From the NCBI GenBank assembly GCA_001770015.1, contig MEQB01000049.1:1-64000 (forward strand): 64,000 bases of DNA, read 5' to 3'. Position 1 is the first letter of the stretch. Every line of letters starts with the position of its first letter. Below, piece after piece: positions 7,935-16,128 of the stretch. This DNA is from Bdellovibrionales bacterium RIFOXYC1_FULL_37_79 (GTDB lineage Bacteria; Bdellovibrionota; Bacteriovoracia; Bacteriovoracales; Bacteriovoracaceae). The notes under the pieces are model-generated. The model was given only the letters and a program-made list of their open reading frames with translations. It ran no database searches and was not told the DNA's origin. A program made the position numbers and the translations under genes.

Positions 7935-8810
7935 TTATTTGATTTTGATAAACTCCATACCATCCACATTGATAGAATTGACTCTTACTCCCCAATGCAA
8001 ATGAGGGCCGGAGACTCTTCCAGTCATACCAGACAGGCCAATAATGGCATTTTGGGGAACATACTCCCCTACTCTGGTTTTGAGCTTATTCAGGTGAGCA
8101 TACATAGTAAAAATTCCAAGTCCGTGATCAATTAAAACCGTTTTACCTGAGAAAAATAAATCCATGGCCAAAACCACTTTACCGCTGTTGGCTGCAGGTA
8201 CCGGAGTGTCCACGGCTGCCCGAAAATCCACTCCGCCATGCTGATTTTCCTTTTGATTGTTATAAATTCGTTTTCTTCCATAAGTACTGGTCAAAACTGA
8301 GTTAAGTGGAGCAACGAATGGTCGATAAAACAGTGGTGCCTGATTGGGAGTGGCGTAAGCCTTGGCAATAATTTCTTTCTCTTTTAAATACCTCTCCAGA
8401 TCTTTTTTACTAAGATCGATGGTCGTTTGCGGGACATTCAATACTTCGCTTTGAAATTCTTTATCGAGTATCTTTACTTTAGCAACGATGGCCTTTACTT
8501 CCTTTTTATCCAATAAATAAGTTAATTCACAAATAAAGGATTTAATACTAGTTTTTACCGGAACTGCTACATAGGCTTTTAAAGTAGTTCCCATTTCATG
8601 GAACATTATCGGGACATCATTGCAAATTAATCTCTGCGGTTTAACATCACCGTTGGTGGGAATGCTTAAAACTTGGGCTTCCCCTATACGGATAGCAAGT
8701 TCTGCTGTGGGGTAAGGATTTGATTCATTAGCAAAAATGCTGCTAAAATTCTTGTGAGAGCATGACCACAAAACGCAAATAAATAAAAAAGAGACATAGT
8801 TTTTAATCAC
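7935..8810 (-). CDS. M23 (LytM-type) peptidase, putative lipoprotein
   Basis: 291 residues from GTG 8810, which has AGGGA six bases upstream; an in-frame ATG at 8828 has no SD. The N-terminus MIKNYVSFLFICVLWSC looks like a lipoprotein signal, although Trp at -2 of the Cys is unusual. Residues 195-290 form an M23 zinc peptidase: HGGVDFRA (the first His and Asp ligands) and GPHLHWGV (the HxH motif) are both intact, so the enzyme should cleave peptidoglycan cross-links in the periplasm. The middle region is not recognised. It converges on the HEPN gene with a 51-bp gap, the loosest convergent junction in the window. Confidence 0.85.
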   Translation of the reverse strand: MIKNYVSFLFICVLWSCSHKNFSSIFANESNPYPTAELAIRIGEAQVLSIPTNGDVKPQRLICNDVPIMFHEMGTTLKAYVAVPVKTSIKSFICELTYLLDKKEVKAIVAKVKILDKEFQSEVLNVPQTTIDLSKKDLERYLKEKEIIAKAYATPNQAPLFYRPFVAPLNSVLTSTYGRKRIYNNQKENQHGGVDFRAAVDTPVPAANSGKVVLAMDLFFSGKTVLIDHGLGIFTMYAHLNKLKTRVGEYVPQNAIIGLSGMTGRVSGPHLHWGVRVNSINVDGMEFIKIK

Positions 8811-8841
8811 GCAAAATCCCTTTAACATGTAAAAATGATTC

Positions 8842-8863
8842 TTTTATACTAAGAAGTATAAAA
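8842..8863. repeat. Perfect 9-bp inverted repeat over the M23 gene promoter
   Basis: TTTTATACT (8842-8850) and AGTATAAAA (8855-8863) are exact reverse complements around a 4-base centre. The repeat overlaps the predicted -10 box of the M23 gene and begins 30 bp past the feoA stop. It could be an operator, or an AT-only hairpin serving as a weak terminator for feoA. The stem has few G/C pairs, which argues against a strong terminator. Confidence 0.5.
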
Positions 8864-8874
8864 CCGGTAGTCAA
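8846..8874 (-). promoter_or_regulatory. Sigma-70-type promoter upstream of the M23 peptidase gene
   Basis: On the minus strand, TTGACT (8869-8874) and TAGTAT (8846-8851) are 17 bp apart. It sits between feoA and the peptidase gene, 36 bp before the GTG start, so the peptidase need not depend on read-through from feoA. Confidence 0.5.
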
Positions 8875-8893
8875 GGCCTTAAGAGATTCAAAA

Positions 8894-9130
8894 CTAACAA
8901 AAGGTCCCCTGGACGATGATTTTTTGCGCTTCCTTGTTTCTAAGTGCAATGGAAAGACCTTTGACAATTATATTGATGGGATCCCCTAGCGGGGCGATTT
9001 CCTTAACAATCACTTCGCTTCCAGGCATTATGCCCATCGCACGGATTCTGCGGTTAAAGGGCCCATTATCTTCAATCAGGGAGATAATACCTTTTTCACC
9101 TTTATGAAGTTTATTTAATCTTTTAGTCAT
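8894..9130 (-). CDS. feoA: FeoA-family protein
   Basis: 78 residues from ATG 9130; upstream in-frame starts at 9160 (ATG) and 9169 (TTG) would add 10 or 13 residues, and none has a clear SD. The SH3-like FeoA fold is recognisable from LNKLHKGEKGIISLIE, RRIRAMGIMPGSEV and PINIIVKGLSIALRNKEA. FeoA is a small cytoplasmic protein that supports ferrous-iron uptake by FeoB. No feoB lies next to it. It may act on a distant feoB or belong to a stand-alone FeoA-like group. No obvious Fur box was seen upstream. Confidence 0.8.
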   Translation of the reverse strand: MTKRLNKLHKGEKGIISLIEDNGPFNRRIRAMGIMPGSEVIVKEIAPLGDPINIIVKGLSIALRNKEAQKIIVQGTFC

Positions 9131-9367
9131 ACTAATATAATAAATCGAATAGTTTTCCATGTCAAACAATAATACTGCTATTAAAACAATTATTATATTA
9201 ATGAAATTTTATCTTCAATCTGGCCATTAAAATGGGCATAGCGAAGTTAACACAGTGAATTAAATGTCTAATTTAACCTTTTGATATTAATGAATTGTTA
9301 TAAAATAATTCAAACCACTCTTAAGCAAATGAGAAGATTGGCCGATAATAATACTGAGGTATTATTA

Positions 9368-11281
9368 ATGAAACTTTTTTATATTCTTCTTGTGCTGGTT
9401 TTAAGTTTTTCCAATCTTTTGTACTCGAAAGAAAAGGAGCAGGTTACTTATGCCAATTCAGATCAAAAAGCGGTGGATAAAAAAAATGATTTAATTAATA
9501 TGTTTTTAGAGTATCCGGCCGTAAAGCCCATCTATGAATCGTGTTTAAAAAAACAAAAAGATCAGAGCTTAAAGATATCCATTGCTGAATGTGTTTGGAA
9601 AGAAGTGGATGATAACACTAAAAATGAATTAAAAAATGCCATTAGTTCAGCGGCATATAAAAAAGATGTTAAGCGGGATCCCGCCAATAAAAATGAAACT
9701 ACCTCCAAAGAAAACACTGCTGATGATAAGGAAAGTGAGGAAAAAGCGTTGAAGGATGGACAAGGTAGAAATTATGAGGGAGTGGATCTGGGAACTGTAA
9801 CTCCCCATAAAAGGGATAAGGCCCTTTTAAAAGTGGAGGAATTTTTAGTTAAAAGATTGGAGGAATCATTGATTGGAGTTGATCCTAAAGTGACCAAAAT
9901 CGTGGATCATCAAAAGTTTCATGCCCTTTATCAATCACAAGTGGGTAAAAATATTTTGCATGCCTTATCTGGTTATTGTGTGGAAGCCAAAATGTTTGAA
10001 AATCCGGCCAAGGGGTTTATGGCCTCCAATTTCCTGGTCGAGGAGAATAAAATTGATGAAAACCGAAAAACTAATATATCGCTTTTAACCAACTTCGATG
10101 AGAAAGGCGAAAATGAGGTTTATAATGTGTGGAAAAGTTGTGTCAGGAATATAAAAAATATTTGTTATAGGGAGGAAGGATTAAATGGTGTGGATTACGG
10201 TGACCCGAAGATTTTAGTGGAAAATAGCTACTCTCATAATCGAGCCTGCTTGGTGACTCACTATATTCGAGAACACCGACAGAATTTGATCGTTACTGAA
10301 GCCATTCAAGAAAAAATGACAGAATTCACCAAGACCAATTCGAATCCTTCGTTTGCGGCGGAGGTAAAATATTATGATTATGGCAAGGGTGAAAAAGAGG
10401 AAGATTTAAACCAATTGACGACCCTGTCCTCCAGAGAGTTTTATGATGCGTACAAGGAAAAGGCCAAAGAGGTATCAGAAGAATTTGATAAAAAGTGTTT
10501 GGAAGCAAAAGACAAAGAGGAGTGTAAAAAATATGTGATAGTGGGTAAGGATAAGGAAAATTTGACCAAGGAACTGGCGGAATTTGAACTGAAAAGAAAA
10601 GTGATGGATGAAAAGATTAAAAGTATAAGATCCCCGGCAGAAATAAAACAGTATTTAAAGGAAGAAGGATATCAAAATGATGAAATTGATCTCATGATTG
10701 GTGATTCTACGGATGAACTGGTGATCAGGGACGCTATTGAGAGACATTATGAAAAAGAAAAAAACAGTCTGATCGCTGCTATTAACCAACAGCTAGAAAA
10801 AAGTTCTTCGCAAAATGATGAGATTTCTTTTGAAGCCGATAATACTAATAAAAGTGATATGGAAATTTTAGCGGGAATATCAAAAGATTTGAAAAGTAAC
10901 GGTATAAGATATCAGGAGATGATGCATTTTAGTAATATTATTTCCAGCTTTTTGTCCATTACTATTGAAACGGAAGAAGAAACCGAGGAAAATCGCAATA
11001 CCGCTGCTTTGTTTCGTGAACTTGAGCATGAGAAAAACGCACAGAAAGATCGGGCCCCGGCAGATGATACTTTTATGAATGGCAGTGACCGGTTAGTCGA
11101 TGTGACTGAGATGGAAAATAAGGCCAGGGAGGCCGGAGTAGAGGAAACCAAGGAAGAGGAAGATCCCGCAAAGCGAAGTAATGCAAGTACTTTGGATGTT
11201 GATGAGGTGATTAACAAAAATTTTCTTGATTACGGGTCTAATGTCAAAGTGCCACCGCCTAAGAAAAAATCCCAAAAATAA
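9368..11281 (+). CDS. Large exported charged protein of unknown function
   Basis: 637 residues from ATG 9368, chosen because GAGG (9356-9359) precedes it by eight bases and the product then starts with a good signal peptide (MKLFYILLVLVLSFSNLLYS). The mature protein is rich in Lys, Glu, Asp and Asn, with long helical charged stretches (about 370-480 and 500-600) that look like coiled coil. Paired cysteines occur in the middle (CVRNIKNICYREE; CLEAKDKEECKKY). There is no lipobox and no domain I can name. It is upstream of, and in the same direction as, the MnmD-like gene with a 37-bp gap. A periplasmic or secreted structural role is plausible but unproven. Confidence 0.72.
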   Translation: MKLFYILLVLVLSFSNLLYSKEKEQVTYANSDQKAVDKKNDLINMFLEYPAVKPIYESCLKKQKDQSLKISIAECVWKEVDDNTKNELKNAISSAAYKKDVKRDPANKNETTSKENTADDKESEEKALKDGQGRNYEGVDLGTVTPHKRDKALLKVEEFLVKRLEESLIGVDPKVTKIVDHQKFHALYQSQVGKNILHALSGYCVEAKMFENPAKGFMASNFLVEENKIDENRKTNISLLTNFDEKGENEVYNVWKSCVRNIKNICYREEGLNGVDYGDPKILVENSYSHNRACLVTHYIREHRQNLIVTEAIQEKMTEFTKTNSNPSFAAEVKYYDYGKGEKEEDLNQLTTLSSREFYDAYKEKAKEVSEEFDKKCLEAKDKEECKKYVIVGKDKENLTKELAEFELKRKVMDEKIKSIRSPAEIKQYLKEEGYQNDEIDLMIGDSTDELVIRDAIERHYEKEKNSLIAAINQQLEKSSSQNDEISFEADNTNKSDMEILAGISKDLKSNGIRYQEMMHFSNIISSFLSITIETEEETEENRNTAALFRELEHEKNAQKDRAPADDTFMNGSDRLVDVTEMENKAREAGVEETKEEEDPAKRSNASTLDVDEVINKNFLDYGSNVKVPPPKKKSQK

Positions 11282-11318
11282 TCTTAACAGTTGCTGTGTT
11301 TTATAATAGAAGATCAGG

Positions 11319-12137
11319 GTGGATAATTCAGGTAAAATATTTTTCAGTACTTCGTTTTCAACTTATGAAATAGTGAGAACGAATGATGGCCACCCTACCC
11401 TATTTTCTAAACATTTTGATGAATTATGCCATTCGAATGTCGGCTCCTACGAGGAAACCCTGTTTAATTATATTAATGCCCTGGAAATCATAAAAATCTT
11501 AAAGACTCAAAAAGAAATCACTATTTTGGAGATGGGTTTTGGAGTTGGGATTGGGCTGTTGGTAACTTTAGATGAATATTTTAGACATCAAATTGATAGT
11601 CGCATGAGTTATCATTCCTTGGAGATAGATGAAGGGCTTTTTTACTGGTCGTTGGAAAACGTGTTTAAGGAAAAACCTTACTATGCGTGGATGAATCATT
11701 ACCGGATTATTGAAGAAAATGGTTTTAAAGTATTTAATATTGATTATCAAAACATTCAGATTAATATTCATATAGGTGATGCCAGAAAGGTTACAAAACA
11801 TCTTTTAAAAACGATGGCAGGAAGTGTCGATGCCTTTTATCAAGATCCTTTCTCTCCTTCCAAGAACCCTCTGCTTTGGACGGTGGAATGGTTTAAGGAT
11901 CTATATAAGCTGGGCGCTTGGAACGCAGTACTTTCAACCTATAGTGCTTCCACCCTTATTCGTAAATCGTTGCTGCTTTCTGATTGGCAGTTTGGCAATT
12001 ATCTGGGGTATGGCACCAAACGAGGTATGACTCGCGCCTGGAAAAACGGTCACCAAATGGATGAGGTACTTAAAGGCAAAGTTACCCGTTCCCCCCTGGT
12101 ACCTTTGCAAGATCACAATTTTAAACTGCAAGATTAA
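11319..12137 (+). CDS. MnmD-type tRNA 5-aminomethyl-2-thiouridine methyltransferase (MnmC N-terminal-like)
   Basis: 272 residues from GTG 11319. It resembles the methyltransferase half of MnmC (DUF752/Methyltransf_30): N-terminal FSTYEIVRTNDGHPTLFSKH, SAM-binding LEMGFGVGIGLL (about 70-81), and the family motif YQDPFSPSKNPLLWT (about 174-188). These enzymes methylate the nm5 group of wobble U34 to mnm5(s2)U in tRNA. The oxidase half of MnmC is absent, so it is the stand-alone MnmD form. The start has only a weak SD. Its stop is 4 bp from the stop of the opposing 904-residue gene. Confidence 0.83.
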   Translation: MDNSGKIFFSTSFSTYEIVRTNDGHPTLFSKHFDELCHSNVGSYEETLFNYINALEIIKILKTQKEITILEMGFGVGIGLLVTLDEYFRHQIDSRMSYHSLEIDEGLFYWSLENVFKEKPYYAWMNHYRIIEENGFKVFNIDYQNIQINIHIGDARKVTKHLLKTMAGSVDAFYQDPFSPSKNPLLWTVEWFKDLYKLGAWNAVLSTYSASTLIRKSLLLSDWQFGNYLGYGTKRGMTRAWKNGHQMDEVLKGKVTRSPLVPLQDHNFKLQD

Positions 12138-12141
12138 ACAA

Positions 12142-14856
12142 CTATTTTTCTTCCACAGTTTGTTTCTTCTTCATCAGTACAGGGTAGCCTATTTTTTGAT
12201 AGGTTTTAGTGATTTTTGTCCATAAAGTATCCTCTTCTTTCACTTCAAAATCTCTGGCCTTTCTGGACTTTTCATACTGCTCTAGATCCAGATATTCCTT
12301 GGCCTGGGCATCCGTTAGAGCTTTCTCTTTTCCGGATTCATTGTTATCCTCTGATTCGTTTGAATTTCCAAGACTCGTATCTCCTCCACTACTGGAGGAT
12401 GGAAAGGCAATGCTTGAAGGCATGGCGTCCACACTATTAACGTTAGCAGCATAATCGGTATTTTTTGCATCTTCCGGTGCTTTGATCTTGCTTCCACTTT
12501 TTAATCTGCTCAAGAGGTCTTGAAGCCCAGCACCTGATCCGGCAATGCTGGTAGTGCTTTCCAGCACTTTAATTCTTTTATCGCTTTGTTGTTTGTCAAA
12601 TTGAGCTTGATCAAAGGGTTGTTCAATGATGGGCGTCAGTCCTAGTTTAATGCGATTTTCATCTCGTTGTTTTCGATAGGTTTCCCCTAGTGCGTTTAGT
12701 TTACCGGCAAGTTTACGAAGGTAGTCACCGCCTTTCATGGATTTGGTCTTGGCCCCTTTCTCGCTGGTCCTGATAGCACTTAGTTTGGAGTTTGCCTTGA
12801 AGTTTAAACTGCCAGAACTGGACATCCCGTTGACACTTCCAGCTTGAGTGATATTGGCGCTTTCATTGTCTTGTATATTTTTGGGATCATCGATGGCGGT
12901 ATCTTCTTTGGAACCGACATCTTTTTTACTACCAAATATTTTCATATCCTCTGAGAGGTTACCGGTTCGATTTTGACTTTCTTTAAGGTTGGGATTAGTG
13001 ATAGTGTCACTTTCATCCGCCCCTTGACTGGCCAGACTTACGATTCTTGACAGGTAGGAAACTCTGCTTTCAGGTTCACCAAAACTGTTACTCATGTCGG
13101 AGGCCTCAGATTTTTTGGTTTGAATGAAAAGATTATAAATATCTGATCCAGTCTTTAATCCCAAGGCGCTGGTAATTTTTTTACCTTCAGCAAAGGCGTT
13201 ATTAACAAAAGAGAGCTGTTTAAACCATCTATCAAATTTTTGCATCATCGATGCTTGAGTGATAATTTCAACTTCAAACTTTTGCAAATCAACTTCACTC
13301 ACATAAAGATTTTCTCCTGCAGCTTTACAAGCTAATTTGGTATGAGTTGCTGATTCACCACCACCTCCTCCTCCACCGCCGCCTCCGCCGGCCCTATTGT
13401 TGACATCTTGAAGAGCATCGTCGGCTTTTACCTTGGCATCGTCGGATTTTTGGATAAAGCCCCACAAAACCCCTGCCAGTCCAAGGCCCAAAGACCAATA
13501 TTTGGCGTTCTTGGGACACATAGGTACACAGTGGGAGGTTCCACAACACATGCCCATTCCTGCCCCGGCTGCGATTAACACCATGCCTATCCAATCTTTG
13601 GAGGCTTTAGAGTAATCGGCCTTTTTCTCAGCAGCATCATCTAAAGCCTGGGCGGCACCATCACCACTTCCACCTTGGGCCTGTTCTGCGGCTGCTCGTG
13701 CTTCTTTCTGGCGCACTTCAAGTTGGGCAACTTGTAACACTCTGGCCCACATTTTTTCCAAGACGCTTTTGGCGGCCTTAATTTTGTCACCAAAATCGAC
13801 ACTTTCTGTGCGCACATTTTCTGCTATCATAATCTGCTCAGTTTGAGCGTCAAATTTATCTTTTTCATTGGGGGTTGATTTTAAAATATCATTCTGGTTT
13901 TGATTATAAGCGCTGATAAGTCTAACTTTAGTGGAAACATAAACAGCGCTAGCTGCCTTGAACAGATGATAAGATACTGAGAAAGCGTCTCCCAGATTAC
14001 TGCAATCCAGATCAAGACAGGAGGCGGTGGAGACTCCCAGGATATCGGTATTAGTCAGCATATCAATTTCAAATTCACGCTCGAGAGCATCCTTGTTAAG
14101 TTCGAAGCTATCATTGACACTTTTTTTCAAGAGGTTGATGGCCTCCGCTTTGGTGGCCTTGGCCAGATTGACAGCCTTATTATAGGAGGCATTATCGACA
14201 TCCACCATTTTATCCACAGCATCCCACAATTGATTGCTGGTATCGTAGAGTTGATTTGCCTTTACATCGTTTTCATCTGATTTTCCGTTGGCCTTAGGGG
14301 CTGTTGACAGCCAGGCGACTCCACCAATGATGGCCCCTACTGGGGGAACCAGAGGCATTCCTGTGGCCCCTTCAAAATTTTCTATGGCCGGCTCCAATTC
14401 ATTTTTAGTGTGATTTTTGAGATCGGTGGTTTCGGCTTTTAGTTTGCTGGTGAGTAATTCGATATTTGCAGCAGCTTCACCCATGGCATTTATGCCAAGT
14501 GCAGAAAGAGAGCTATAAAATTTGTTAATCAGTGCTTCATTGTCTCTTAGGATGGCCGCATTTAGCGCAGCTTGTTTTTCTAGTCTTTTAATTTCAGAGG
14601 GAGGTAACGAGTAACCCTGTTTTCGTTCCTTGGCAGCATCCACCCAATCCCGGGTCGTCTTATTAATGCCTATTTGGGTTTTACATTTACTGGTTTCCAA
14701 TTCATCCACTTTGCCATCTTGGTTTAAGTCGCATTCATCTTTTTCCTGACTTGGAGACGTTGTGTTTTCGGCCAAGACCAACCCAAACTGCATTTGCAAA
14801 AACCCTACAAAAATAATTGGTGCGATCAATTTTCTAAAGATATTTATATTCAACAT
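12142..14856 (-). CDS. Large exported protein with EF-hand and glycine tract, unknown function
   Basis: 904 residues with a signal peptide (about 1-29) and SD AGGAG seven bases before the ATG. Just after the signal comes a canonical EF-hand loop, DLNQDGKVDELE (43-54), between two cysteines, so calcium binding is likely. The middle has coiled-coil-like segments, then two hydrophobic glycine-rich stretches (about 420-470) around a Cys-rich piece (GMCCGTSHCVPMCPKN), followed by a run of 11 glycines (about 487-497). The C-terminal third is rich in Ser, Asn and Asp and looks disordered. The two hydrophobic stretches may insert in a membrane. I cannot assign a family. It converges on the MnmD-like gene with a 4-bp gap. 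Confidence 0.75.
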   Translation of the reverse strand: MLNINIFRKLIAPIIFVGFLQMQFGLVLAENTTSPSQEKDECDLNQDGKVDELETSKCKTQIGINKTTRDWVDAAKERKQGYSLPPSEIKRLEKQAALNAAILRDNEALINKFYSSLSALGINAMGEAAANIELLTSKLKAETTDLKNHTKNELEPAIENFEGATGMPLVPPVGAIIGGVAWLSTAPKANGKSDENDVKANQLYDTSNQLWDAVDKMVDVDNASYNKAVNLAKATKAEAINLLKKSVNDSFELNKDALEREFEIDMLTNTDILGVSTASCLDLDCSNLGDAFSVSYHLFKAASAVYVSTKVRLISAYNQNQNDILKSTPNEKDKFDAQTEQIMIAENVRTESVDFGDKIKAAKSVLEKMWARVLQVAQLEVRQKEARAAAEQAQGGSGDGAAQALDDAAEKKADYSKASKDWIGMVLIAAGAGMGMCCGTSHCVPMCPKNAKYWSLGLGLAGVLWGFIQKSDDAKVKADDALQDVNNRAGGGGGGGGGGGESATHTKLACKAAGENLYVSEVDLQKFEVEIITQASMMQKFDRWFKQLSFVNNAFAEGKKITSALGLKTGSDIYNLFIQTKKSEASDMSNSFGEPESRVSYLSRIVSLASQGADESDTITNPNLKESQNRTGNLSEDMKIFGSKKDVGSKEDTAIDDPKNIQDNESANITQAGSVNGMSSSGSLNFKANSKLSAIRTSEKGAKTKSMKGGDYLRKLAGKLNALGETYRKQRDENRIKLGLTPIIEQPFDQAQFDKQQSDKRIKVLESTTSIAGSGAGLQDLLSRLKSGSKIKAPEDAKNTDYAANVNSVDAMPSSIAFPSSSSGGDTSLGNSNESEDNNESGKEKALTDAQAKEYLDLEQYEKSRKARDFEVKEEDTLWTKITKTYQKIGYPVLMKKKQTVEEK

Positions 14857-15092
14857 ATAAGACTCCTAAAAAAACAATTAGATTAATTCTATTATCTGAT
14901 GGATTGTTGAAAAAATCATAGGAATTACAGCCTAATAACCAAAAACCCGCGAATTTATGATTCTTTGTCTAAATAAGTTAATATAAGGTGGCATTTAAAA
15001 AGTGACCATAAATGGAGGCTTTTCAAGAAATAATCTAATAATTCTCATGATTTTTATAAAAATGAAAGAAATGAAAATAAATTAAAAATAAA

Positions 15093-15121
15093 TAGATACT
15101 ATTTAAAATTATTCATATAAT
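15093..15121 (+). promoter_or_regulatory. Possible promoter of the tyrosine recombinase gene
   Basis: The 299-bp divergent gap 14857-15155 has no gene I can support and becomes extremely AT-rich after about 15040. In it, TAGATA (15093-15098) and a perfect TATAAT (15116-15121) are 17 bp apart, 35 bp before the recombinase ATG. The AT-richness raises the chance of a random match. Confidence 0.35.
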
Positions 15122-15155
15122 ATTAATTATAAGACAAATAAACAATAAAATTTAT

Positions 15156-16127
15156 ATGAATATTGATAAAATTATACGACAAAACAACAAAGTGATCATC
15201 GGTTTGTTTTTAAAAAATATGAGGGAAAAAAATCGTTCATGGCAAACCATAAAAAATTATCAGGCAGATTTAGTTAAATTTTTGATTTGGTTTGAATCTC
15301 ATTACCATTATTATTTGTGGAATATTACGGCTGACGTAATGGGAGTTTATCTTTCCTTTTTAATGAATGGTGGACAATACCTTCATCAGGACAAGCCCCA
15401 TCCTTTTTTTAATCTAGTATTACAAAAAGTGTATAAAAGATCTCCACTCATTATCATTGAACAAGTGCCACTTACCAGCAACTCACGAAAAAGACATTTA
15501 AGTGCCATTAATAATTTTTTTATTTTTTTAAAGGAATACCACGAAGGAATATCCCATAAATTTAAAATCAATCCAGTCAAAAGAAAATTACATGCTATTC
15601 GGGTGAAGGATGTCGATATTACCCATACTCAAATTTTAGATCCCAGTACTTTTGCACTGATTTTGAATACTCCGATGAAACTTCTGGATAAAATTCTCAT
15701 CAATCTTCTCTATTATGGTGGGCTTCGCCTTAATGAATTAAATGAATTGAAATATGAGGATTTTGATTTGATCAATCAGACCATTTTTTTAAAAAGAAAG
15801 GGCGGGAACACCCAAAAGCTTAAAGTGGTGCATCCTGAATTCATTTTTCCGTTGGTGGAAAAGATGATGAGCAATCGCTTTGCCTTTGAGTATTTATGTG
15901 TCTCGAAAAATAAGAAAAAATTATCCTCACGGGCGTTATACAATCGCATCAAAGTAATTATTGAAAAATCCACCAATAAGAAATACTTAAGTCCCCATAG
16001 TTTTCGCAAGGCCTGTGCTACTAATTTGTATCAAAAAACCAAGGATCTCTTATGGGTGAGAGATTATCTTGGGCATAGTGATGCGAAAGTCACCCAGACT
16101 TACATTGATACGACTTATATCCAATAA
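15156..16127 (+). CDS. Tyrosine recombinase, XerC/XerD type
   Basis: 323 residues. An N-terminal SAM-like core-binding domain (about 15-150, SWQTIKNYQADLVKFLIWF) precedes the catalytic domain. The catalytic set is visible: Arg in YYGGLRLNEL, HSFR in LSPHSFRKACATNL, the second His in DYLGHSDAKV, and the nucleophile Tyr in TQTYIDT. The length fits Xer recombinases, which resolve chromosome dimers at dif, better than long phage integrases. No tRNA, direct repeats or phage genes flank it. The gene is AT-rich like its surroundings, and its stop is 1 bp from the opposing gene. It could also be a resident integrase-like Xer with another target. Confidence 0.85.
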   Translation: MNIDKIIRQNNKVIIGLFLKNMREKNRSWQTIKNYQADLVKFLIWFESHYHYYLWNITADVMGVYLSFLMNGGQYLHQDKPHPFFNLVLQKVYKRSPLIIIEQVPLTSNSRKRHLSAINNFFIFLKEYHEGISHKFKINPVKRKLHAIRVKDVDITHTQILDPSTFALILNTPMKLLDKILINLLYYGGLRLNELNELKYEDFDLINQTIFLKRKGGNTQKLKVVHPEFIFPLVEKMMSNRFAFEYLCVSKNKKKLSSRALYNRIKVIIEKSTNKKYLSPHSFRKACATNLYQKTKDLLWVRDYLGHSDAKVTQTYIDTTYIQ

Positions 16128-16128
16128 T

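Noticed and set aside
9281-9367. N-terminal extension of the 637-residue exported protein
   Set aside because: The ATG at 9368 has a well-spaced SD and directly starts a signal peptide.
15156-16127. Recombinase as the integrase of a mobile element
   Set aside because: No att-like direct repeats, tRNA gene or phage genes were seen nearby, and the length suits a Xer protein.
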